Assembly: GCF_043641925.1 (NCBI RefSeq)
Contig: NZ_JBHZRU010000002.1
Location: 62,001 to 126,000 of the forward strand
Length of the DNA: 64,000 nucleotides
Origin: Paenisporosarcina quisquiliarum_A
Lineage (GTDB): Bacteria; Bacillota; Bacilli; Bacillales_A; Planococcaceae
Reading direction: 5' to 3'
The notes under the pieces are model-generated. The model was not told where the DNA came from and did not search any database. It saw only the letters and a program-made list of their open reading frames with translations. This document shows, piece by piece, positions 1 through 7,448 of this stretch. Numbering within the stretch: the stretch's first letter is position 1; each line of letters starts with the position of its first letter. A program made the translations under genes and the position numbers.

Positions 1-147
1 ATGACTGATTTCTCTCGTGAAGATTCGATCCGTCGATTTGCTCGTCAATTACGTGGAATGGGCGTAGACGAAGCGCTACGTGAACGTGGAGCTGTTGATG
101 GAGATACGGTTCGTTTACTTGAGTTTGAATTTGAATTTATTGAATAG
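1..147 (+). CDS. obg: GTPase Obg (ObgE/CgtA), C-terminal end only
   Basis: This is the 3' end of a gene cut by the left window edge. The 48 visible codons read FSREDSIRRFARQLRGMGVD followed by a DGDTVRLLEFEFEFIE ending, which is the typical small C-terminal OCT domain of the ribosome-associated GTPase Obg. The GTPase domain lies outside the window, so nothing can be said about its active site. Obg acts in 50S subunit maturation and stress signalling in Bacillales. The frame is open from base 1; the ATG at position 1 is an internal Met. pheB follows after 18 bases, as in the obg-pheB-pheA order of Bacillus. Confidence 0.9.
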   Translation: MTDFSREDSIRRFARQLRGMGVDEALRERGAVDGDTVRLLEFEFEFIE

Positions 148-165
148 AAGGTGAGGATGGACTAA

Positions 166-621
166 ATGAAAGACGTATCGGAACAACGATATTTTTTAGT
201 GCGTGAGGATGTCCTAACAGAAGCGATGCAAAAAACACTTGATGCAAAGCAACTTTTGCAAAGCGGAGAAGTGGCTTCTATTTGGGATGCTGTTAAACAA
301 GTCGATCTTTCACGCAGTGCTTTTTATAAATATCGCGATGCGGTCTTTCCTTTCCATTCCATTGTAAGGGAACGCATACTAACTGTATTTTTACAGTTAG
401 AAGATCGAAAAGGGACGCTTGCGACCCTTCTACATACGGTGGCAGAAGCCACATGCAATGTTTTAACGATTCATCAAACGATACCTATCCAAGGAAGAGC
501 AAATGTCACGTTATCTCTCGATGTTACGGCAATGTCGATGCAATTGGATGATTTTATTCATCAATTGAAGCGACTAGACTTTGTGGAATCTGCTGAAGTA
601 ATTAGTTCTGGAGCATCCTAG
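166..621 (+). CDS. pheB: ACT domain protein PheB (UPF0735)
   Basis: This 151-residue protein has an N-terminal helical part with a helix-turn-helix-like stretch (VKQVDLSRSAFYKYRDAVFPF, about residues 45-65). A C-terminal ACT domain starts near residue 70 (RILTVFLQLEDRKGTLATLL). ACT domains bind amino acids and regulate enzymes or transcription; PheB is encoded beside pheA and historically linked to phenylalanine biosynthesis, but its exact role is unproven. Start is ATG with an upstream GGTGAGGATGG. It sits between obg and pheA and is probably co-transcribed with both. Family assignment is firm, function is not. Confidence 0.9.
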   Translation: MKDVSEQRYFLVREDVLTEAMQKTLDAKQLLQSGEVASIWDAVKQVDLSRSAFYKYRDAVFPFHSIVRERILTVFLQLEDRKGTLATLLHTVAEATCNVLTIHQTIPIQGRANVTLSLDVTAMSMQLDDFIHQLKRLDFVESAEVISSGAS

Positions 622-676
622 TATTCTTTTATAACTTGATAGAGTATGGTGTGTATTATGTAAAGGGGTGTCTTCG

Positions 677-1561
677 ATGTCTTCTTCCATTTATGAAACG
701 TGTATCGCTTATTTAGGTCCAGAAGCTTCATTTACTCATCTAGCTACCCAAGAACTATTTATGGATAAATGGTTAATGCCTTTTACAACAATACCTGAGT
801 GTATTGAAGCAGTGGCAAATGGTGAAGTGGAATATGCAGTTGTTCCGCTAGAAAATGCGTTGGAAGGTTCTGTCCCTTTAACGATAGATTATTTGTTCCA
901 TGATGTGTCCTTACATGTATCAGCGGAAATTCTTTCACCTATTGAACAGCATTTTATGGTTCATCCATCACAAGTTGAACAAAGCGACTCAATTGAAGCA
1001 GTTTATTCCCATCCACATGCTCTAGCACAATGTCATAAATATTTATATTATCGCTTTCGTGGGATCCCATTAGAACAAACAACATCTACGGCAGCTGCTG
1101 CTAAGTATGTGTCTGAAAATCCAGAGAAATGTATAGCTGCTATTGGAAATGCTTACGCAGCTAAAAAATATGGATTGACGATCGTTCAAGAAAATATCCA
1201 CGATTTTCATTTTAATCATACACGGTTTTTTGTATTGTCTAAGAACAATTCAACTTTTGATGTGGATGGTCATGACAATCAACCGAAAACAACCATGATG
1301 ATTCAACTTCCAGTTGATGATCGTTCTGGAGCACTTCACCAAGTGCTATCAGTGTTCGCTTGGCGACAATTAAATTTAAGTAAAATTGAGTCTAGACCGT
1401 TGAAGACGGGACTGGGTCATTATTTCTTTATCATTGATGTTTTAGCAGATGAGGAATCTCCTATGATGAGGGGAGCTAAAGAGGAGCTGCAAGCATTAGG
1501 CTGTGAAGTGAAATCTTTAGGAACTTATTATACATACAAAAAGGTGATGAATACCAAATAG
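677..1561 (+). CDS. pheA: Prephenate dehydratase
   Basis: PheA converts prephenate to phenylpyruvate, the committed step to phenylalanine, in the cytosol. The 294-residue product has the PDT catalytic domain (AYLGPEASFTHLA at the N-terminus, STAAAAKYV near residue 140, and the signature NHTRFFVLS near residue 185). A C-terminal ACT domain carries the ESRPLK phenylalanine-binding motif near residue 240. An upstream GTG at 668 is in frame, but the AAAGGGG ribosome site at 662-667 is better spaced for the ATG at 677, so I chose that. It is a monofunctional enzyme without chorismate mutase. It follows pheB and faces the convergent niaR remnant. Confidence 0.95.
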   Translation: MSSSIYETCIAYLGPEASFTHLATQELFMDKWLMPFTTIPECIEAVANGEVEYAVVPLENALEGSVPLTIDYLFHDVSLHVSAEILSPIEQHFMVHPSQVEQSDSIEAVYSHPHALAQCHKYLYYRFRGIPLEQTTSTAAAAKYVSENPEKCIAAIGNAYAAKKYGLTIVQENIHDFHFNHTRFFVLSKNNSTFDVDGHDNQPKTTMMIQLPVDDRSGALHQVLSVFAWRQLNLSKIESRPLKTGLGHYFFIIDVLADEESPMMRGAKEELQALGCEVKSLGTYYTYKKVMNTK

Positions 1562-1590
1562 GGTATTCATCACCTTTTTTCTATTATTGA

Positions 1591-2121
1591 TCAATCATTG
1601 GCAATATATCCTTTTTCACTCATTGCTACGATCGCACGTTCTAAAATGGAAGGTTCAGTCGCGACAATTAAATGTAAATGAATTCCTCCAGTTAATTCAG
1701 AAAGGAAACTTGCCCCTGTTTCATTCACTTTCTGCAAAAACAAATCAACTTCATGACGATTTGAAACTTGAATGGAAGCCGTTAAATCGCCGTAAACAGG
1801 ATGCTCAATCGTCACGTTCTTTACTAAAACACCTGCGTCAACTAAAGTGTAAAGTTCATCTTTTGCGTCCTCTGGTGAATGAATACAAGCAATTTGGCGT
1901 TCATACAAAGGACCTTAATTCGAGTTCTCAAAGTACACATAGCCTTGACTTGTCGCGATAATCGGTTCATTTCTAGCTTTTAGTAATGTCATATCCCCAA
2001 CGATAACTTGTCTGCTCACACCTACAATTTTTGAAAGGTCTGTTCCAGTTAAAGGTGCATCGGATTGCTTCAAAAGCAACAGTAACTCATTGCGTCTAGC
2101 CTCGCCTAATAATTTCTTCAA
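1591..2121 (-). pseudogene. niaR: NiaR-like niacin-responsive repressor, interrupted by an in-frame stop
   Basis: Read on the minus strand from TTG at 2121, the gene encodes an HTH_11 DNA-binding domain (LTGTDLSKIVGVSRQVIVGD, ending YVYFENSN). A TAA follows at 1917-1915, and the same frame then continues as GPLYERQIACIHSPEDAKD through a complete 3H effector domain with the His motifs EHPVYGDLTA and GGIHLHLIVA. Together the parts make about 176 codons, close to the usual length of NiaR (YrxA), the repressor of NAD biosynthesis and niacin uptake in Bacillus. Only one codon separates a full-length protein from two pieces. The downstream part could restart at TTG 1908 but has no evident ribosome site. 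It could be a real nonsense mutation or a sequencing error. In B. subtilis the nad genes are adjacent; here they are absent. Confidence 0.8.
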
Positions 2122-2230
2122 AAAAACCCCGCTCCTAGTTGTGCATAATCAACCCACTAATAATCATAGTTTAACATGAACAGAGTTCGTTTGATGCATG
2201 AAATGAAAGTGACCATTTTGTATAGAGCTT

Positions 2231-2238
2231 CATACGAT
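2231..2238 (+). promoter_or_regulatory. Candidate SigE -10 element for safA
   Basis: CATACGAT matches seven of eight positions of the mother-cell SigE -10 consensus CATACANT and lies 25 bases before the safA start. safA is SigE-dependent in B. subtilis. I could not fit a convincing -35 element at the normal spacing, so this is only a candidate. Confidence 0.35.
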
Positions 2239-2262
2239 ACATAGATGAAAGGGGGAAGACAT

Positions 2263-3234
2263 GTGCACGTACATGTTGTCCAAAAAGGAGACACACTTTG
2301 GAAAATTTCAAGACAATACGGGGTTTCGTTTGACGAAGTAAAACGTCTAAATGCCCATTTGGCAAATCCTGATTATATTGTGCCTGGTATGAAAATTTTT
2401 GTTCCGGAAACGGCAAAAACGCAAGAGGTAAAAGAACATCCATACTACGATGGCCGTCCTGTGAAGAGTAAAAAGGAGGAAATGATCTCCCAACCGGCAC
2501 CAAAAGCCGTGACTCAACCTATTCCAAAAGCTGTCACACAACCAACACCTAAACCGGCGCCAGCACCGATTCCTCAGCCTGTTGCGCCAATCATGCAACA
2601 ACCGACTCCACAACCTATCCCAATGCCATACCCATATCCATTCTCACAAGATATTTCAATGACGAATATAATGCCTCAAATGATGAACATACCATATGGC
2701 TGGATGCCAGTACCTGATATGGATACACAACATATTCCGCAACCAATGCCTAAGAAAACACAAACCATGCCGATTTATACTCCACCAGCAGTTCCAGCAC
2801 CACCAACACCAGCACCAGCACCAGCACCTATTAAAGGGTGGAAACTACAAGATTCGAGTTCACTTATGGATTCATCATCACTTCACCATCCTGTATTACC
2901 AGAACAAGTCCTACCACAGACTCATCCAACCGACGGGTATGTACCATGCGGATGTGGTCACCCTGCATATGTACGACCAATGCCGCCTTGTGGTTGTGGC
3001 CATCCACCGATGCCCTATGCAATGGCTGAAATGAATTATGGAGATAATAGCAACGAGTCGAATGGCTTACCTGAACAAACATTAGGCGCATACCAAGAAC
3101 CAAACATGATGATGGCTCATCATCCATATATGATGGCTCCTCAAATGATGCCATATATGGCTTGCATGCCTTGTCACATGTGCCATGCTCCACATGGACC
3201 TTGGGGATATCCTTACCCTGGTCGTCAACGTTAA
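2263..3234 (+). CDS. safA: Spore coat assembly protein SafA
   Basis: SafA is a morphogenetic protein that anchors inner spore coat proteins at the cortex-coat interface. The N-terminal LysM domain (HVVQKGDTLWKISRQYGV to VPGMKIFVPE, residues 3-48) binds peptidoglycan. The rest is low-complexity, rich in Pro, Met, Gln, His and Tyr, including PAPAPAPIKGWK. It carries two CGCGHP motifs (coding from 2947 and 2989) and a CMPCHMCHAPHG segment near the C-terminus. I start at GTG 2263 because GGGGGA at 2251-2256 is ideally spaced and the family normally begins M-x-[IV]-H-[IV]-VQKGD; an in-frame ATG at 2245 would overlap that ribosome site. Length 323. The Cys/His clusters are unusual (see findings). 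Confidence 0.88.
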   Translation: MHVHVVQKGDTLWKISRQYGVSFDEVKRLNAHLANPDYIVPGMKIFVPETAKTQEVKEHPYYDGRPVKSKKEEMISQPAPKAVTQPIPKAVTQPTPKPAPAPIPQPVAPIMQQPTPQPIPMPYPYPFSQDISMTNIMPQMMNIPYGWMPVPDMDTQHIPQPMPKKTQTMPIYTPPAVPAPPTPAPAPAPIKGWKLQDSSSLMDSSSLHHPVLPEQVLPQTHPTDGYVPCGCGHPAYVRPMPPCGCGHPPMPYAMAEMNYGDNSNESNGLPEQTLGAYQEPNMMMAHHPYMMAPQMMPYMACMPCHMCHAPHGPWGYPYPGRQR

Positions 3235-3236
3235 AA

Positions 3237-4094
3237 GTGGATAAAGAGAATTTGATTCAACTTAAGCCAAATGTTTGGAAATGGCAAGTTGGAAGACATC
3301 AATACTCGTTGAAAAAATATAAAGATGTTGCTGAAGCGGAAAAAATTCGTTTCATTCATCAAAAATTATTAGAAGTGAACCAAACCTATATTTTGCCAAT
3401 CGAACCTTATTCAGATCAATTAGTTATTCAACAACCCTGGGTAGAAGATGGTGGAAAAGTACAGTTTGATAATTTAAGAGATCGACAAGATTCTCTACGT
3501 TTGTTAAATAAATTGCATCGAACTGGTGAACTCATTAAGTGGAAGAGATGTTCCTATTTACATGAAATCGATTTAATCCGAAAATGGGAACATCGCTTGG
3601 AGAAGTGGCAATTTGCTACTTCTTTTTTACACATTCATTTAGGAGAGGCAAAAACACGCCAAATATCGAAATACGCGCAGCAAGCCCTTCAGAACATAAA
3701 ACCTCTCTCATCTGAAAATAAAACATTACTACATGGAGATGTCGTCCATCATAATTTTGTTCGAAATCAAAACGGGCAAATGTATTTAATCGATTTTGAC
3801 TTAGCTTGTGTAGGTCCAAAAGAAGTTGAATTAATTTTATGGATTCACCGGGTATTACCGCATCTCGACTATAATTTGCAAAAATTAATTTTACAAAATC
3901 CTTCACTTAAAACACTTACTGCAAAAGAATTTCACTATTTATTATTTCCAAACGAATTGCTAAGAGAATGGTTATATGCAACGACATTAAGTAATCAGCA
4001 ATTAAAAACTTTCATTCCAAAATTGAAAATTTTTACGGATAAGACCCTAAAAATGTTGCCAAAATTACAAATAGAAATTAATCAAATGGGCTGA
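3237..4094 (+). CDS. Choline/aminoglycoside kinase-like phosphotransferase (CotS/YsxE-like)
   Basis: The product has the APH-fold kinase core: HGDVVHHNF (Brenner motif with catalytic Asp and metal-binding Asn) followed by MYLIDFDLACVGPKEVEL (the DFD metal site). The N-terminal lobe is short, like the spore-coat kinases CotS, YsxE and YutH rather than antibiotic kinases. The frame is open far upstream inside safA, but the sensible start is GTG 3237, two bases after the safA stop, implying translational coupling. The ribosome site is weak, and TTG 3252 is an alternative. Co-transcription with safA suggests a sporulation role. The substrate is unknown, and I see no reason to call it a resistance gene. 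Confidence 0.65.
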   Translation: MDKENLIQLKPNVWKWQVGRHQYSLKKYKDVAEAEKIRFIHQKLLEVNQTYILPIEPYSDQLVIQQPWVEDGGKVQFDNLRDRQDSLRLLNKLHRTGELIKWKRCSYLHEIDLIRKWEHRLEKWQFATSFLHIHLGEAKTRQISKYAQQALQNIKPLSSENKTLLHGDVVHHNFVRNQNGQMYLIDFDLACVGPKEVELILWIHRVLPHLDYNLQKLILQNPSLKTLTAKEFHYLLFPNELLREWLYATTLSNQQLKTFIPKLKIFTDKTLKMLPKLQIEINQMG

Positions 4095-4138
4095 TTTAAA
4101 AATAGTGGTTAAATCACAACAAAAATGCTAGCTAATCG

Positions 4139-4147
4139 TGGTATAAT
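4139..4147 (+). promoter_or_regulatory. Extended -10 promoter for the 66-codon gene
   Basis: TGgTATAAT is a perfect extended -10 element 53 bases before the ATG at 4200. There is no recognisable -35 hexamer, as is common with extended -10 promoters. It separates the small gene from the safA-kinase unit. Confidence 0.55.
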
Positions 4148-4199
4148 AGAGAAATCAGCAACACATTGTTAGCAACATTTTCACTTAGGAGGAATACTC

Positions 4200-4400
4200 A
4201 TGACAGAACAAAATCAAACGAATGAAACGGAAGCGCCAAAAAAATTGAGCTTAAAAGAAATTATGAAGCAACAATTAGAAGCGAAAAAGAATAAAAACAA
4301 CTCAGCGAATTTGACTGGAAACGCAACACAATCCACAAAAAAAATGACGAGTCAACAAACAAAAAAAGTTAGTAATACACGTAGAAAAATGGGTGTCTAA
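4200..4400 (+). CDS. Small Lys/Gln/Asn-rich protein of unknown function
   Basis: This is a 66-residue, strongly basic and polar protein (MTEQNQTNETEAPKKLSLKE at the start, NTRRKMGV at the end) with no membrane segment, cysteine or recognisable domain. I believe it is real because it has an excellent ribosome site (AGGAGGAATACTC before ATG), its own extended -10 promoter at 4139 and an intrinsic terminator directly downstream at 4424. KLSLKEIMKQQLEAKK could form an amphipathic helix; the rest looks disordered. I do not recognise the family. It may be a lineage-specific small protein, possibly nucleic-acid binding or spore-associated from composition and position, but that is a guess. Confidence 0.6.
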   Translation: MTEQNQTNETEAPKKLSLKEIMKQQLEAKKNKNNSANLTGNATQSTKKMTSQQTKKVSNTRRKMGV

Positions 4401-4423
4401 CAAATTAAAAATATATTGCATGA

Positions 4424-4452
4424 AAACCCTGCTCACTCGAGTAGGGTTTTTT
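4424..4452 (+). terminator. Intrinsic terminator after the small gene
   Basis: AAACCCTGCTC (4424-4434) pairs with GAGTAGGGTTT (4439-4449) around a four-base loop, with one G-T pair, followed by a short T run. Confidence 0.85.
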
Positions 4453-4727
4453 ATGCTATAAATACCTTACTTTTTAGGGTTTAGAAAGGGAGAGCGTAAC
4501 ACGCATACCCTGGAGCTTTCTTAGACCATTAAGTGCTGAAAATTGCTTGTTCATTTGAAGTACTGATCGCTATCTGGCGGAAAAAATTGCTGTTTTAGAA
4601 AATAAACTGAACTAATTGTACATCGACATATTTTCATGCAGAAGAAATACGAATAACTTGATGAATACATACGTTCTCGTATGAATTATGCTATAATCAA
4701 GAACGTTGATTGTGAGGAGATTTAACT
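4453..4727 (+). promoter_or_regulatory. ruvAB upstream region with extended -10 and palindrome
   Basis: With the terminator, this is part of a 327-base stretch without a gene; I see no coding potential in 4453-4650. The promoter is an extended -10 (TGcTATAAT, 4689-4697). Just upstream, 4664-4687 is an imperfect palindrome whose inner arms are CATACG (4668-4673) and CGTATG (4678-4683). Additional AAT/ATT outer arms and one mismatch extend it. A further inverted pair ACGTTCT (4671-4677) and AGAACGT (4700-4706) flanks the -10. ruvAB is SOS-controlled in B. subtilis, but the match to the LexA box CGAAC-N4-GTTCG is poor, so the regulator is uncertain. Confidence 0.5.
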
Positions 4728-5348
4728 ATGTATGATTATATTAAAGGGGTAGTTACGCGTGTAACACCAGAATATATTACGTTAGAATTGAATGGAATCG
4801 GTTGGCAAATTTTCTCGCCAAACCCTTATGCTTTTAGAGTTTCAACTGATGAACAGCAAATATTTACCCATTTAAATGTTCGAGAAGATGCGCAAAATTT
4901 GTTTGGGTTTATTTCACTTGAACAACGCGAACTTTTTCGAAAGCTTATTTTGGTTTCAGGTATTGGACCTAAAGGAGCATTAGCCATTTTAGCTAGTGGA
5001 CAACCTTCTCAAGTTATTCAAGCAATTGAAAGGGAAGACGAGACTTTCTTAGTGAAATTCCCAGGTGTGGGTAAGAAAACTGCTCGACAAATGATTTTGG
5101 ATTTAAAAGGAAAACTAGGAGACTTGGTTGGAGAAAATGCCTTACCAAGTGGCGAAGATGAGCTTCAATTATTCCCAGATCAATCGGGTAAGCAAGAAAT
5201 TGATGAAGCACTCTTAGCCTTAGCAGCACTTGGTTATTCAGATAGAGAACTTGCCAAAGTTCGCCCACAATTAGAATCCATTCCTGATTCATTAGAAACT
5301 GATGGGTATATGAAAAAAGCACTACAATTGCTATTGAAACAAAGCTAA
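4728..5348 (+). CDS. ruvA: Holliday junction DNA helicase subunit RuvA
   Basis: RuvA tetramers bind four-way junctions and recruit RuvB for branch migration. The 206-residue protein has the N-terminal OB-fold (MYDYIKGVVTRVTPEYITLE), two helix-hairpin-helix motifs in the middle (LVSGIGPKGALAIL near residue 75 and KFPGVGKKTARQMILDLK near residue 110), and the C-terminal RuvB-binding domain (EALLALAALGYSDRELAK). The ribosome site is GAGGAG. It heads the ruvA-ruvB-queA-tgt group, with ruvB 18 bases downstream. Confidence 0.97.
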   Translation: MYDYIKGVVTRVTPEYITLELNGIGWQIFSPNPYAFRVSTDEQQIFTHLNVREDAQNLFGFISLEQRELFRKLILVSGIGPKGALAILASGQPSQVIQAIEREDETFLVKFPGVGKKTARQMILDLKGKLGDLVGENALPSGEDELQLFPDQSGKQEIDEALLALAALGYSDRELAKVRPQLESIPDSLETDGYMKKALQLLLKQS

Positions 5349-5366
5349 CGAAAGGAGGTCAATAAT

Positions 5367-6368
5367 ATGCAAGAACGTGTTATTTCTAGTGATGTATCTG
5401 AATTTGATGAACGATTTGAACAGTCATTAAGACCGAAGTATTTATCGCAATACATAGGTCAAGAAAAAGTAAAAAACAATTTAGAAGTATTTGTAGAAGC
5501 AGCAAAAATGCGGGAAGAAAGTTTAGACCACGTGTTGTTATATGGACCTCCTGGACTTGGAAAAACAACGCTTGCAGCTGTTATTGCGAATGAAATGAAT
5601 GTGAACATTCGTATGACAAGTGGTCCTGCAATCGAACGACCGGGAGATTTAGCAGCCATTGTAAGTTCGCTGGAACCCGGTGATGTGTTATTTATTGATG
5701 AAATTCATCGATTAAATCGTTCGATTGAAGAAGTGCTTTATCCGGCAATGGAAGATTTTTGTCTGGATATTGTCGTCGGGAAAGGACCATCTGCTAGGTC
5801 TGTTCGATTGGATTTGCCACCGTTTACATTAATAGGCGCAACAACTCGAGCAGGGGCTTTATCAGCACCTTTACGCGATCGTTTTGGTGTTTTATTGAGA
5901 TTAGACTATTATGATCAAAAGGCACTTACTGAAATCGTGACACGAAGTGCCGCTTTATTTGATGCAAATATTGATCTTCCATCGGCTGGAGAAATTGCAA
6001 GTCGTTCTCGAGGGACGCCACGAATTGCGAACCGTTTGTTAAAACGAGTTCGAGATTTTGCTCAAGTCCGTGGAAATGGTGACATCACATTGGACTCTGC
6101 CAATGATGCGTTAGAATTATTACAAGTTGATCCTTTAGGTTTGGATCACATTGATCATAAATTAATTATTGGAATGATTGAACGGTTTAGAGGTGGACCT
6201 GTTGGACTGGATACCATTGCCGCTAGTATTGGCGAAGAATCTACAACGATTGAAGATGTTTATGAGCCCTATTTACTTCAAATCGGTTTCCTTCAGAGAA
6301 CACCTCGTGGACGCGTGGTCACGAAGAGCGCATATGATCATTTCAAATTCCCTTATTTTGAAGAATAA
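5367..6368 (+). CDS. ruvB: Holliday junction branch migration ATPase RuvB
   Basis: RuvB is the AAA+ motor that drives branch migration with RuvA. The 333-residue product shows Walker A YGPPGLGKTT (residues 59-68), Walker B VLFIDEIHRLN (107-117), the sensor 1 region TLIGATTRAG, and the arginine-finger/sensor 2 segment SRGTPRIANRLLKRVRDFA. A C-terminal winged helix follows (IEDVYEPYLLQIGFLQRTPR). The length is typical. Start is ATG with a strong AAAGGAGG. queA follows after 21 bases. Confidence 0.97.
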   Translation: MQERVISSDVSEFDERFEQSLRPKYLSQYIGQEKVKNNLEVFVEAAKMREESLDHVLLYGPPGLGKTTLAAVIANEMNVNIRMTSGPAIERPGDLAAIVSSLEPGDVLFIDEIHRLNRSIEEVLYPAMEDFCLDIVVGKGPSARSVRLDLPPFTLIGATTRAGALSAPLRDRFGVLLRLDYYDQKALTEIVTRSAALFDANIDLPSAGEIASRSRGTPRIANRLLKRVRDFAQVRGNGDITLDSANDALELLQVDPLGLDHIDHKLIIGMIERFRGGPVGLDTIAASIGEESTTIEDVYEPYLLQIGFLQRTPRGRVVTKSAYDHFKFPYFEE

Positions 6369-6389
6369 AGACTAAAAGGATGTAGAATT

Positions 6390-7448
6390 ATGCAAGTAGA
6401 AGATTTTGATTTTAATTTACCAGAAGAGTTAATTGCTCAAACCCCTCTTGCCGACCGAACGTCGAGCAAGCTTTTAGTATTGGACAAAGATAGTGGCGAA
6501 GTAACACATCATACGTTCAAACATATTATTAATGAGTTCCAAGATGGCGATTGTCTTGTGCTTAATGATACACGGGTACTGCCTGCTCGTTTAATGGGTG
6601 TAAAAGAAGATACTGGTGCAAACATAGAAGTTCTTCTTTTAAAGGCTACAGAAGAAGATACATGGGAAACATTAGTTAAACCTGCGAAGCGGATTAAACT
6701 AGGAACAGTTGTGTCGTTTGGAGAAGGGTTGCTTCGTGCAACCTGTGTTGGAGAAACGGATCATGGTGGACGAATATTCAAATTTACCTACGAAGGGATT
6801 TTTTACGAAATTTTGGATCAGTTAGGGGAAATGCCACTACCTCCATACATTCGTGAAAAATTAGATGATCAAGACCGATATCAAACTGTTTTCGCGAAAG
6901 AGCGAGGGTCTGCTGCAGCACCAACTGCAGGACTTCATTTTACAGATCGTCTATTAGATGACATTCGAGCAAAAGGTGTCGAAGTCGTATTTATTACACT
7001 GCATGTAGGATTAGGAACTTTTAGACCAGTAAGCGTGGAGTCAATTGACGAGCATGAAATGCATTCAGAATTTTATCGTCTTTCAAAAGAAACAGCTGAT
7101 ACAATTAATCGTGTAAAAAAAGCAGGGGGACGTATTATTTCTGTTGGAACTACGTCAACACGTACATTAGAAACAGTAGCCAACAAATTTAATGGTGAAC
7201 TGCAAGAGGACAGTGGGTGGACTTCCATCTTTATTTATCCGGGGTATGAATTTAAATGTATAGATGGGTTAATTACGAATTTCCACTTACCTAAATCTAC
7301 TTTAGTGATGTTAGTAAGTGCTTTAACAACTCGTGACCATATTTTAAAAGCTTATAATCAAGCCATTCAACAACAGTACCGATTTTTTAGTTTTGGAGAC
7401 GCGATGTTTATTCGCCCATCCCTTAATCAGAAAGGAGTTCGTTCATGA
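6390..7448 (+). CDS. queA: S-adenosylmethionine:tRNA ribosyltransferase-isomerase
   Basis: QueA transfers and isomerises the ribosyl group of SAM onto preQ1-modified tRNA, giving epoxyqueuosine at the wobble position. The 352-residue protein begins with the conserved DFDFNLPEELIAQ. It contains VLNDTRVLPARL, the family signature ERGSAAAPTAGLHFT (residues about 170-184), ITLHVGLGTFRPV and the C-terminal FHLPKSTLVMLVSA. It overlaps tgt by four bases (ATGA), so the two queuosine enzymes are translationally coupled. Confidence 0.97.
   Translation: MQVEDFDFNLPEELIAQTPLADRTSSKLLVLDKDSGEVTHHTFKHIINEFQDGDCLVLNDTRVLPARLMGVKEDTGANIEVLLLKATEEDTWETLVKPAKRIKLGTVVSFGEGLLRATCVGETDHGGRIFKFTYEGIFYEILDQLGEMPLPPYIREKLDDQDRYQTVFAKERGSAAAPTAGLHFTDRLLDDIRAKGVEVVFITLHVGLGTFRPVSVESIDEHEMHSEFYRLSKETADTINRVKKAGGRIISVGTTSTRTLETVANKFNGELQEDSGWTSIFIYPGYEFKCIDGLITNFHLPKSTLVMLVSALTTRDHILKAYNQAIQQQYRFFSFGDAMFIRPSLNQKGVRS

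Noticed and set aside
1587..1961. Plus-strand 124-codon ORF over the niaR region
   Set aside because: It is the antisense shadow of the two niaR pieces; those have family motifs and this frame has none.
3162..3236. Kinase gene starting inside safA
   Set aside because: The first residues of that frame overlap the safA tail and do not resemble the kinase family.
3237..4094. Aminoglycoside resistance gene
   Set aside because: Although it has the APH-type kinase motif, its coupling to safA and weak N-lobe fit spore-coat kinase-like proteins better.
4664..4677. LexA box upstream of ruvA
   Set aside because: Only about nine of 14 positions match the Bacillus consensus; reported as a palindrome rather than as LexA.
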